This document shows, piece after piece, positions 56,555 through 62,629 of a stretch of 64,000 nt of DNA. The position numbers were made by a program, and so were the translations under genes. The stretch is taken from IMG/VR virus record IMGVR_UViG_3300010400_000004, positions 1-64,000 of that record; one strand, 5' to 3'. This DNA is from a virus. The notes under the pieces were generated by a model. It was not told the origin of the DNA, did no database searches, and was given only the letters and a program-made list of their open reading frames with translations. Position 1 is the first letter of the stretch; the number at the start of each line of letters is the position of its first letter.

Positions 56555-56695
56555 ATGACACGAGAAGAAATAATCCGCAAGCACGACGAGCTTCACGCAC
56601 AACACGCGGAACAACGCCAGCAAAGACAACTAATCAAGCTGAAGAAAATTCAAGCGGGAAAATCCAACACACAGACTAAAGCAGAGAAGGTATGA
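56555..56695 (+). CDS. 46-resid basic helical protein
   Basis: ATG 56555 to a stop that overlaps the next start (ATGA). MTREEIIRKHDELHAQHAEQ, then RQQRQLIKLKKIQAGK. Coupling supports it. Function unknown. Confidence 0.45.
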   Translation: MTREEIIRKHDELHAQHAEQRQQRQLIKLKKIQAGKSNTQTKAEKV

Positions 56696-57510
56696 AAAAA
56701 CTATCACGAATTTTGTTGACCTCAGCGATTTGTGGATTGTCGATCCTGGCATTGATCGCCGCTCCCAAAGGACATGCTGGAGGTAAAAAGCCCCCGAAGA
56801 ATAACACGGGCTGGTGGTTGCCGCCACTGACGTTCATTTCTCTCGATCCAGCAAATTGGAGCATTCGATTTTCTATCGGCATGCCGCCGAAACCTACACA
56901 AAATCCCGCTGGCCCAGGATGGTTTTTCGATTTCCCGGTTCATGCTACTTCCAATTTTTCCGATTGTAATACGACAACGTGCGTTACCCCTGGTCCGGAG
57001 TCTGTGGCGGTGTCATGTTGCGAAAGCATTCATTATCTGACGGTGCCCCATGCTGCCCCGCTTCCCGCAGGCCAGAGTCTCAAAGCAGTTATCGATATTT
57101 CGACTACGGGAAATCCGGTATTCCTTTACGACACAGAACCCGGCAATACTGGCGGCAGTCCTGCCAGCGTTCGATTTTTTGTGCAAGTTTTGGAGAACCC
57201 TCGTCCGCCTCCTTACGTGATGCTTGATGAAAACGCAAGGTGGTGGTCTAATCCGGTTGCGCTCACACTCCAGAATACTGGTGGAGCAGTTCTTGTTTCT
57301 GTGCCCATCGACCCGAGCCAATGGTCGAATGTCTCAGGACAGAGGGGAGACCTGAACTCCAACACGCTCGCTGCTTTCAACGAAGCTATGCAGAACCACG
57401 ACGGAATCGGATTCACCTTCGGAGGTGGATCGTTCTTCGGTCACGGCGTCGGTTTGGCGGCTGGTGGCACTGCCCGATTTACTCTCACTGATTTGAGGAT
57501 CGAACCTTGA
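56692..57510 (+). CDS. Exported protein, unknown
   Basis: 272 residues. Signal peptide: MKKLSRILLTSAICGLSILA, cleavage probably after GHA. The mature part is beta-rich with many Pro/Gly/Asn and two Cys pairs (CNTTTC, CCESIHYL), ending in a jelly-roll-like stretch (GIGFTFGGGSFFGHGVGL, ARFTLTDLRIEP). No family recognised. A phage-encoded exported protein may alter the host surface or attach to virions outside. Confidence 0.5.
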   Translation: MKKLSRILLTSAICGLSILALIAAPKGHAGGKKPPKNNTGWWLPPLTFISLDPANWSIRFSIGMPPKPTQNPAGPGWFFDFPVHATSNFSDCNTTTCVTPGPESVAVSCCESIHYLTVPHAAPLPAGQSLKAVIDISTTGNPVFLYDTEPGNTGGSPASVRFFVQVLENPRPPPYVMLDENARWWSNPVALTLQNTGGAVLVSVPIDPSQWSNVSGQRGDLNSNTLAAFNEAMQNHDGIGFTFGGGSFFGHGVGLAAGGTARFTLTDLRIEP

Positions 57511-57547
57511 AAAAGAAAAAAGGTCACAAGTCCAAGAAAAAAGGCTA

Positions 57548-57575
57548 TTGACGCCAGCCGTTCTTCTGCTATAGT
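57548..57575 (+). promoter_or_regulatory. Leaderless-type promoter of the peptidase-recombinase pair
   Basis: TTGACG (57548-57553), 16 nt, TATAGT (57570-57575), then 6 nt to ATG 57582. It is the best match of the three leaderless-type sites. Transcription would begin at the start codon. Confidence 0.65.
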
Positions 57576-57581
57576 TTTGAC

Positions 57582-57905
57582 ATGAACGAATTTTTCGAGC
57601 ATGTCTTGAAGTTGTGTGAAGAACACGACATCGCAATTTATCTCCACCCCAAGTGCAGGCCCGTAGCTTTTCCTGAGGGCCGACAGATAAACATTCATCC
57701 GGTCCGGTCAGTTGTGAATTACTGTGAGGCACTCCATGAAATCGGACACATAATCACTTTTCGCTCGAATCAAACTCGCATGGAAAAAGAACTTGCCGCC
57801 TGGGAGTGGGCTGTAAACAACGCTCTTCAATGGGAAGAAGAGCACCATATTTTTATGGCGAAATGTCTTGCGCTTTGGCGGGAAGAGTGTAAAGTGAATG
57901 TATGA
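57582..57905 (+). CDS. Small HExxH peptidase-like protein (ImmA/IrrE-like)
   Basis: 107 residues. LHEIGHIITF gives His52-Glu53-His56. The downstream EKELAAWEWA supplies a Glu candidate for the third zinc ligand, as in ImmA/IrrE-type peptidases that cleave repressors. It is shorter than typical members and has no HTH. It overlaps the serine recombinase start by 4 nt and shares its promoter, so a role in a lysis-lysogeny or recombination switch is plausible but inferred. Confidence 0.6.
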   Translation: MNEFFEHVLKLCEEHDIAIYLHPKCRPVAFPEGRQINIHPVRSVVNYCEALHEIGHIITFRSNQTRMEKELAAWEWAVNNALQWEEEHHIFMAKCLALWREECKVNV

Positions 57906-58681
57906 GTTATATCGAGCGAAATCCAGTTGAGGCGAAACAAGTCTATTCTTATATCCGGGTCAGTGGCAAAGGTCAAGTCGGCGGCGAAGGTCCGGACCGC
58001 CAGCGAGAAAGCATCAGCGCCTTCTGCTCAAACAAGGCACAACTGATTGGAGAGTTTTTCGAGGCAGGCGTCAGCGGCACAGTTGACGGCCTGGACAGAC
58101 CGGAATTCGCGGACATGATCGAGAGGATTGAGTCGTGTCGTTTAAACGGAATGGAAGTCGCGGGCTTCATCGTTGAACGGCTCGATCGGCTGGCGCGTGA
58201 TTTAATGGTGCAAGAGGTTTTGCTGTCCGAGTGCCGCAAGCGGTCAATTTGCGTCTATGCGGCTGACCAGGGCGATTTTGTTGACTTGGCGAGTGATGCC
58301 GTCGATCCGACACGCAAACTCATTAGACAGGTAATGGGCGCGATTGCTGAGTGGGAAAAATCTCAAACAGTTTTGAAGTTGCGTAAAGCGCGTCAAGCTG
58401 TTAAAAGAAAAACGGGACGGTGCGAAGGTCGCAAACCATACGGTGTTACACCGGAAGAACAGGCTATCCTGAAGGTGTTGCAGATTTTCGTCCGTCCCGA
58501 ACATACTATTCAGGAAGTCGCGGACATCCTGAATCAAGAAGGACTCCGGACTAGGTTCGGAACTGAGTGGAACCGCAAATCTGCATTCCGGATAATGAAG
58601 GTCGCCGGGGTGTGGACGAGGAAAGACCAGAGAGAACAACGGTTGAAAAACCTGAAAGGAACACATGGACGGAGCGTTTAA
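57902..58681 (+). CDS. Serine recombinase (resolvase/invertase family)
   Basis: 259 residues. YIRVSGKGQ near the start carries the catalytic Ser21 with Arg19. DRQRESI and GLDRPEFADMI follow, and VERLDRLARDLMVQ is the conserved Arg block. A long helix (AIAEWEKSQTVLKLR) and a C-terminal HTH (TIQEVADILNQEGLRT, SAFRIM) complete the fold. It is smaller than large serine integrases. It could act as an integrase or in inversion/resolution. Confidence 0.85.
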   Translation: MSYIERNPVEAKQVYSYIRVSGKGQVGGEGPDRQRESISAFCSNKAQLIGEFFEAGVSGTVDGLDRPEFADMIERIESCRLNGMEVAGFIVERLDRLARDLMVQEVLLSECRKRSICVYAADQGDFVDLASDAVDPTRKLIRQVMGAIAEWEKSQTVLKLRKARQAVKRKTGRCEGRKPYGVTPEEQAILKVLQIFVRPEHTIQEVADILNQEGLRTRFGTEWNRKSAFRIMKVAGVWTRKDQREQRLKNLKGTHGRSV

Positions 58682-58838
58682 AGCATTTGTGAAGGGAAAG
58701 GGAACTTGCGTGGTGGAGGATTTCGCTCGCAGGCATCGGGAAGACTGCCAGATTCGTCTTGCGCGTAAGATGAACGGGGCTTTGCCTGAGTATATCAATG
58801 GCAACCCAAAGCAACCTAATTTGAAGCGGGGTAATTAA
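58665..58838 (+). CDS. 57-residue hypothetical protein
   Basis: ATG 58665 inside the recombinase end: MDGAFKAFVKGKGTCVVEDF, then ARRHREDCQIRLARKM. It ends 32 nt before a terminator. Protein-like composition and position support it. Confidence 0.5.
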   Translation: MDGAFKAFVKGKGTCVVEDFARRHREDCQIRLARKMNGALPEYINGNPKQPNLKRGN

Positions 58839-58870
58839 GACTTTCCCAGCTTCAGACATAGCAATAGCGA

Positions 58871-58905
58871 CCACTGGAGGGCAAAATTCCAGTGGCCGTT
58901 TTTTT
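58871..58905 (+). terminator. Rho-independent terminator
   Basis: CCACTGGA, 9-nt loop, TCCAGTGG, then CCG and TTTTTTT. An 8-bp perfect stem followed by seven T residues. It ends the peptidase-recombinase transcript just before the tRNA cluster. Confidence 0.9.
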
Positions 58906-58926
58906 GTGCCTAGGTCACTTATCTTA

Positions 58927-59004
58927 TGCGGGCGGCTGGTGTGAATCAGGAGTCGCCTCATAAGCTTGCTGTTGAAACGGGTTCAACTCCCGTGCCCGCA
59001 ACCA
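58927..59004 (+). tRNA. tRNA-like gene, anticodon probably CAT, irregular anticodon stem
   Basis: Perfect 7-bp acceptor (TGCGGGC / GCCCGCA), discriminator A, encoded CCA, and a normal T-arm (ACGGG-TTCAACT-CCCGT). The loop CTCATAA would give anticodon CAT (Met or Ile), but its stem has only two good pairs and the variable region is long. D-arm pairing is short. It may be a decayed or unusual tRNA. Confidence 0.6.
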
Positions 59005-59081
59005 GTGGGACTGTAGTTTAACGGGAGAATGACCGGCTTGCACCCGGTAGATGTCAGTTCGATTCTGACCTGTATCCACCA
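59005..59081 (+). tRNA. tRNA-Ala-like gene, anticodon TGC
   Basis: Anticodon arm ACCGG-CTTGCAC-CCGGT (perfect 5-bp stem, T33, anticodon TGC), T-arm GTCAG-TTCGATT-CTGAC, and a D-arm with TAGTTTAACGGGAGAAT. CCA is encoded. The acceptor stem is poor: GTGG/CCAC pairs, but the inner positions mismatch and 2-3 extra bases are present. It starts directly after the preceding CCA. Confidence 0.65.
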
Positions 59082-59087
59082 ATTTTT

Positions 59088-59163
59088 CGGAATGTAATGT
59101 CAGCGGAAGACGGCTCGGCCTGGAACCGAGAGGCCGAAGGTTCGAATCCTTCCATTCCGACCA
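59088..59163 (+). tRNA. tRNA-Pro, anticodon TGG
   Basis: Perfect acceptor (CGGAATG / CATTCCG), discriminator A and encoded CCA. Anticodon stem CTCGG/CCGAG with loop CCTGGAA gives TGG (Pro), with C instead of T at position 33. T-arm GAAGG-TTCGAAT-CCTTC. The CGG start is normal for proline tRNA. It is the most regular tRNA of the cluster. Confidence 0.8.
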
Positions 59164-59172
59164 ATTTTTTAT

Positions 59173-59244
59173 AGGGGTCTGGTGTAAATGGAACACGCCG
59201 GGAGAATTCCCGGGGATGGTCATCTGAAGGGCCGACCCCTGCCA
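59173..59244 (+). ncRNA. Degenerate tRNA-shaped element
   Basis: Perfect 7-bp acceptor (AGGGGTC / GACCCCT), G and encoded CCA; D-like arm GTGT-AAATGGA-ACAC; middle stem CCGGG-AGAATT-CCCGG with a 6-nt loop; and a weak fourth stem with no TTC loop. The cloverleaf shape is kept but the anticodon and T-loop rules are broken. It is either a tRNA pseudogene or a tRNA-like RNA. Confidence 0.5.
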
Positions 59245-59251
59245 GTTGTCA

Positions 59252-59369
59252 GCAGAGTGCGATACCAACCGGAATAGGCCCCGGTCGTTGCAACGAGTTC
59301 CTACCCTATGTTCAGACGCCATAGGGAATCAGGAATGTGGCTCAGTTCCACGGTCTCACTCTGCAACCA
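59252..59369 (+). ncRNA. Structured RNA candidate next to tRNAs, upstream of terminase
   Basis: Closing stem GCAGAGTG (59252-59259) with CACTCTGC (59357-59364). Inside are hairpin ACCGG/CCGGT (59268-59285), a long arm TTCCT-a-CCCTATG / CATAGGG-aatc-AGGAA (59298-59335), and hairpin GTGG/CCAC (59337-59351). The 3' end reads AACCA. The order resembles an enlarged cloverleaf of about 118 nt. Loop 2 contains the self-complementary GGCC. No known family is recognised. Confidence 0.5.
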
Positions 59370-59372
59370 ATT

Positions 59373-59561
59373 TTGAAAAAGAAGAAAATAGTTTACACAC
59401 GAATCGATACTTCGCCCGCAGCACCCAGGCGACAAGGCGAGGACATTCGACTTTGGGACGAAGCCTGGAGACGCGCCGGATACTCAACGAAGATTTTGAT
59501 CCCCGGGGTTAATCTGCCACTTTTCGCAAAGTTTGCTGAACATGCTGACCGACCCACTTGA
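59373..59561 (+). CDS. 62-residue protein, truncated-looking
   Basis: TTG 59373: KKKKIVYTRIDTSPAAPRRQ, then DIRLWDEAWRRAGYSTKILI. The pattern of a first strand followed by W..AW...GY...IL resembles the N terminus of a glycosyltransferase-like phage protein, cut short. It overlaps the terminase start by 20 nt. No good ribosome site is seen. Confidence 0.4.
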   Translation: MKKKKIVYTRIDTSPAAPRRQGEDIRLWDEAWRRAGYSTKILIPGVNLPLFAKFAEHADRPT

Positions 59562-61488
59562 GAAATCCATCTCGGCTCGGGTAGCGAGTTACGTTCACGC
59601 CAACAAAAAATTCGAGGCGGCGAATTTCATTGACGATGCTCTCCGCCTGAATCTCAGGCTCGAAGATAATCCGAAGCAATACATTCCGGTGTTGCTTCAT
59701 TACATTCACCACCTCCTGAATACGGGCGGACCGGCTGAAGCTGCTCAAATACTTTGGACACCGAGTCAATTTTCTCCGCACCCACAATACACACAAGACG
59801 TGTGGAAACTTTTCGATCGGACTTCCCAAGGTCTGATTATGGGCGCGGCAAGTTGTAGCAAATCTTATGGAATGGGCGTTCGTTTTTTTCTTGAGTGGTT
59901 ACGTGATCCAGAGTGGACAGACATTCGTTTGCTTGGACCTAGCGAAGCACACCTCGAACAAAATCTTTTCTCTCATCTCGTGCGACTTCACAAGACGGCA
60001 ACTCTGCCGATGCCCGGTGAAATTGGAGAGTTGTTCATCGGCCTCGATCGACGCAACCAACTCTCAAGCATCAAGGGAGTAATTATCCCGATTGGTCAAA
60101 AGAAAAAGGCGGGAAGACTTCAGGGCGCGAAACAAATCGGGCGAACAGTTCCGCACCATGTTTTCGGAACGCGCTCCCGGCTTTTTATTTTCATCGACGA
60201 AATTGAAAATGTTCCTGGCGGTCTCTGGTCCGATGTCGATAACATCCTTTCTAATATTCAGGAAGAAGGCGATCCGAGTGGCTTCAAAGTGATGGGAGCT
60301 TTTAATCCGACAAATCAGGGAGATGAAGTAGCAAAGAGAGTTGAACCGCCCTTTGGTTGGGAAGGTTTCGACATTGAAAGTCATTATGAGTGGGTCTCGA
60401 AACGTGGCTGGGATGTTCTCCGTCTCGACGGTGAGCGATCGGAGAATGTAACCTCGGGCAAGGTTGTTTTTCCCGGCTTGCAAACAGATAACGGCCTCAA
60501 GGTTATCGCTCGCAATGCAGGTGGCAAACAAGCCGCAGGATATTTTTCAATGGGGCGCGGGGCTTATCCGCCACAAGGAATAGAATTGACAGTGATTCCT
60601 CCAGGCATGCTCGCGAAATGGAGGGGAAAGTTTATTTGGTATGACGAACCTCGGCCAGTTGGAAGCGAAGACCTTGCTCTCGAAGGTGGAGCAGCAGCGA
60701 TTTACACTTTGGGAAAATGGGGGAGAGCAACAGGTATTCTTTTTCCTCCTTCACTTGAATTTCCCCAAGGGCGTAAGTTCATGTTCAAGGACAGAAACGG
60801 GCACTCAATATCTCGATGGGCGTTACAGGCTAACCAACAGTTCATCGTGCCAAAGGGCGATACCATAGCGATGAAGGATCGAACGATTGAGGTAAATCGA
60901 CGCGCAGCAGTGCGTGGGGAATATTTTGCTTGTGACAGAACAGGCGCGGGCGCGGGAATTGCAGATTTGCTCAAGCATGAATATTCTCCGAGTATCCATG
61001 ATGTGAATTATTCCGAGGCGTGCAGCAAAGACAAAATCATGGTCGAGGATACCAAGACATGCGATCAACAATTCGAGCGAATGAATTCAGAGCTTTGGTT
61101 TGCAATGCGATCCTGGGGAGAGTTTCAATATTTTCTTATCAGTCCTGAAATCGACATGACAAAACTTCACGGCCAGCTAACGCAGCGAAAGTTTCGCACT
61201 GTTGGAGGTAAGAGTCGCGTCGAGCCGAAGAAAGACTATATGTCGAGAGGATTCGAGTCTCCGGACGAAGCGGACAGTCTCACGTTGCTCGTTCACGCCG
61301 CTCGTAAAGGCTCAGGCGTAACACTCAGCATGTCCCTCGATAACCAAGGTGAAATCGGCGGAGGCGACGACATGGACGGTTGGTATGATGAAATGACTTT
61401 GGTGGGCGGATCGAGGATCGACGAAAGCAATCGCACGAGTTTTCTCGATGACGGCAACAGGCCGATGAGGGAGGACGCGATTTTGTGA
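59542..61488 (+). CDS. Terminase large subunit
   Basis: 648 residues from ATG 59542. The N-terminal ATPase has a deviant Walker A GAASCSKSYG near 101, and Walker B LFIFIDEIENV near 216 with the catalytic Glu. The C-terminal nuclease has DRTGAGAG near 465 and SRGFESPDEADSL near 570, the RNase H-fold metal-binding residues. This is the packaging motor that cuts and pumps DNA into the prohead through the portal encoded downstream. Length is slightly above average. Confidence 0.88.
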   Translation: MLTDPLEKSISARVASYVHANKKFEAANFIDDALRLNLRLEDNPKQYIPVLLHYIHHLLNTGGPAEAAQILWTPSQFSPHPQYTQDVWKLFDRTSQGLIMGAASCSKSYGMGVRFFLEWLRDPEWTDIRLLGPSEAHLEQNLFSHLVRLHKTATLPMPGEIGELFIGLDRRNQLSSIKGVIIPIGQKKKAGRLQGAKQIGRTVPHHVFGTRSRLFIFIDEIENVPGGLWSDVDNILSNIQEEGDPSGFKVMGAFNPTNQGDEVAKRVEPPFGWEGFDIESHYEWVSKRGWDVLRLDGERSENVTSGKVVFPGLQTDNGLKVIARNAGGKQAAGYFSMGRGAYPPQGIELTVIPPGMLAKWRGKFIWYDEPRPVGSEDLALEGGAAAIYTLGKWGRATGILFPPSLEFPQGRKFMFKDRNGHSISRWALQANQQFIVPKGDTIAMKDRTIEVNRRAAVRGEYFACDRTGAGAGIADLLKHEYSPSIHDVNYSEACSKDKIMVEDTKTCDQQFERMNSELWFAMRSWGEFQYFLISPEIDMTKLHGQLTQRKFRTVGGKSRVEPKKDYMSRGFESPDEADSLTLLVHAARKGSGVTLSMSLDNQGEIGGGDDMDGWYDEMTLVGGSRIDESNRTSFLDDGNRPMREDAIL

Positions 61489-61706
61489 ACAAAATAATCA
61501 ATGGCGAGTGGTGGAAATTAACCGAGGTGTATGTCTCGCCGTGCGGATTCGTCGCTCATTGGTTCAGTCATTCCGGACAACATTTTTATGAACCTCTCAA
61601 AACGAAGTGTGAAATTGATAGCAAAAGCCCTGGCCAAAGAAGTTACTCGTTCCAAACGAGAGTGGAGGATTTTCTTCAAGCGGGCACTCGATGCTCTGCC
61701 GCGTAA
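61485..61706 (+). CDS. 73-residue hypothetical protein
   Basis: GTG 61485 overlaps the terminase stop. MNKIINGEWWKLTEVYVSPC, then GFVAHWFSHSGQHFYEPLK is a compact beta pattern. The last 25 residues are less protein-like and overlap another small frame. Confidence 0.5.
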   Translation: MNKIINGEWWKLTEVYVSPCGFVAHWFSHSGQHFYEPLKTKCEIDSKSPGQRSYSFQTRVEDFLQAGTRCSAA

Positions 61707-61710
61707 ATAA
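61588..61710 (+). CDS. 40-residue basic protein in overlapping frame
   Basis: ATG 61588, inside the preceding gene: MNLSKRSVKLIAKALAKEVT, then RSKREWRIFFKRALDALPRK. Its TAA overlaps the next ATG (TAATG), a typical coupling signal. Composition is very protein-like (amphipathic basic helix). Confidence 0.5.
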   Translation: MNLSKRSVKLIAKALAKEVTRSKREWRIFFKRALDALPRK

Positions 61711-62291
61711 TGGAACGAATCAACGTAAATCTTTTCCCGAAAGACGGGTATCTCTTCAAGGACTCAGACGGAACGACCGTCGCGGGCAACACCTGGGATG
61801 GAGTTGTGGCCCGAGTGCGAGCATATCGCAAACGTGCTGGTCTTCCTCCAGGCGATCCGGAGAATGAAGTGCGGGCACAAGCATGTCAGAGAAATCCGGC
61901 TCTCTGCACGAACGATGATGGACAGCACGCCGCAGCGGTGAAAGTGGCTACGCTAAAATCGAGGATACTTCAGTGGTTCGCCCGCGTGAAACGGGAAAAC
62001 TCCCGATTGCCAATAGAATTTTTCAAGTTCGAAGAGGACATGAAAAAACACGCGGACATTTGCGCGAGTTGCCCGCAGAATAAAGAAATGCCTGATGGTT
62101 GTTCCAGTTGCAGGGCGGCAGTGTCGGAACTGAGGTCAGAGATTATTGGAGGACGCCGGGTTGATGGACGCCTGACACACCACGGCTGCAATGTCCTTGG
62201 CTCGGACCTTGCGACATCGGTTTGGATAAACGAGCCAACGGTCGATAACCCGGAATTACCCGGCCATTGCTGGAGAAAGCGCACTCTATGA
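61710..62291 (+). CDS. Cys-rich hypothetical protein, packaging cluster
   Basis: 193 residues. N-terminal part has GYLFKDSDGTTVAGNTWDGV and a helix-rich middle. The C terminus has CASCPQNKEMPDGCSSC and further Cys, a probable zinc site. The same combination (substrate-like front, zinc knuckle back) is seen in phage proteins next to portals, with no known role. Overlaps the next gene (ATGA). Confidence 0.55.
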   Translation: MERINVNLFPKDGYLFKDSDGTTVAGNTWDGVVARVRAYRKRAGLPPGDPENEVRAQACQRNPALCTNDDGQHAAAVKVATLKSRILQWFARVKRENSRLPIEFFKFEEDMKKHADICASCPQNKEMPDGCSSCRAAVSELRSEIIGGRRVDGRLTHHGCNVLGSDLATSVWINEPTVDNPELPGHCWRKRTL

Positions 62292-62368
62292 TGATTACCA
62301 TTCTTTTAGCGGTCACACTCGCTTGGTGTATTTGGGATTCTCGCAACGACCCCGATCAAAACTGGTGA
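62288..62368 (+). CDS. 26-residue membrane peptide
   Basis: ATG 62288 overlaps the preceding stop (ATGA) and its own stop overlaps the next GTG start (GTGA). Product MMITILLAVTLAWCIWDSRN plus a polar end, one membrane segment. Overlaps at both ends are the evidence. Confidence 0.5.
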   Translation: MMITILLAVTLAWCIWDSRNDPDQNW

Positions 62369-62628
62369 AAAAGATTTTTCAACTCTCCTGGGCGGCGATC
62401 CGGTTACTCATTGCAAGGTTTCTTGGTTATCGCACGATAACGACCGTGCCAGAGAGGGCGCAGCGTTTAAACGTGTGCGAACCTTGCGGATATTTTGAGC
62501 CAAACGAACGTCTTTGCACTGTTTGCGGCTGCTTCACTGATGCCAAGGTGATTCTGACAACCGAGAAGTGCCCTAAGAAGAAATGGTTGCCTATTTGGGA
62601 CCGCAAGCGCACTACTCAATCGAAGTAA
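62365..62628 (+). CDS. Small zinc-binding protein
   Basis: 87 residues from GTG 62365. CEPCGYFEPNERLCTVCGCF, TTEKCPKKKWLP: five or six Cys in a zinc-ribbon-like order seen in small phage proteins before the portal. The N-terminal 25 residues form an amphipathic, partly hydrophobic helix. Ends 1 nt before the portal start. Confidence 0.6.
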   Translation: MKKIFQLSWAAIRLLIARFLGYRTITTVPERAQRLNVCEPCGYFEPNERLCTVCGCFTDAKVILTTEKCPKKKWLPIWDRKRTTQSK

Positions 62629-62629
62629 T

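Noticed and set aside
59252-59369. Assignment of the structured RNA as a phi29-type packaging RNA
   Set aside because: Size and location are suggestive, but the fold and loop pairing of phi29 pRNA are not present and no phi29-type genes are seen.
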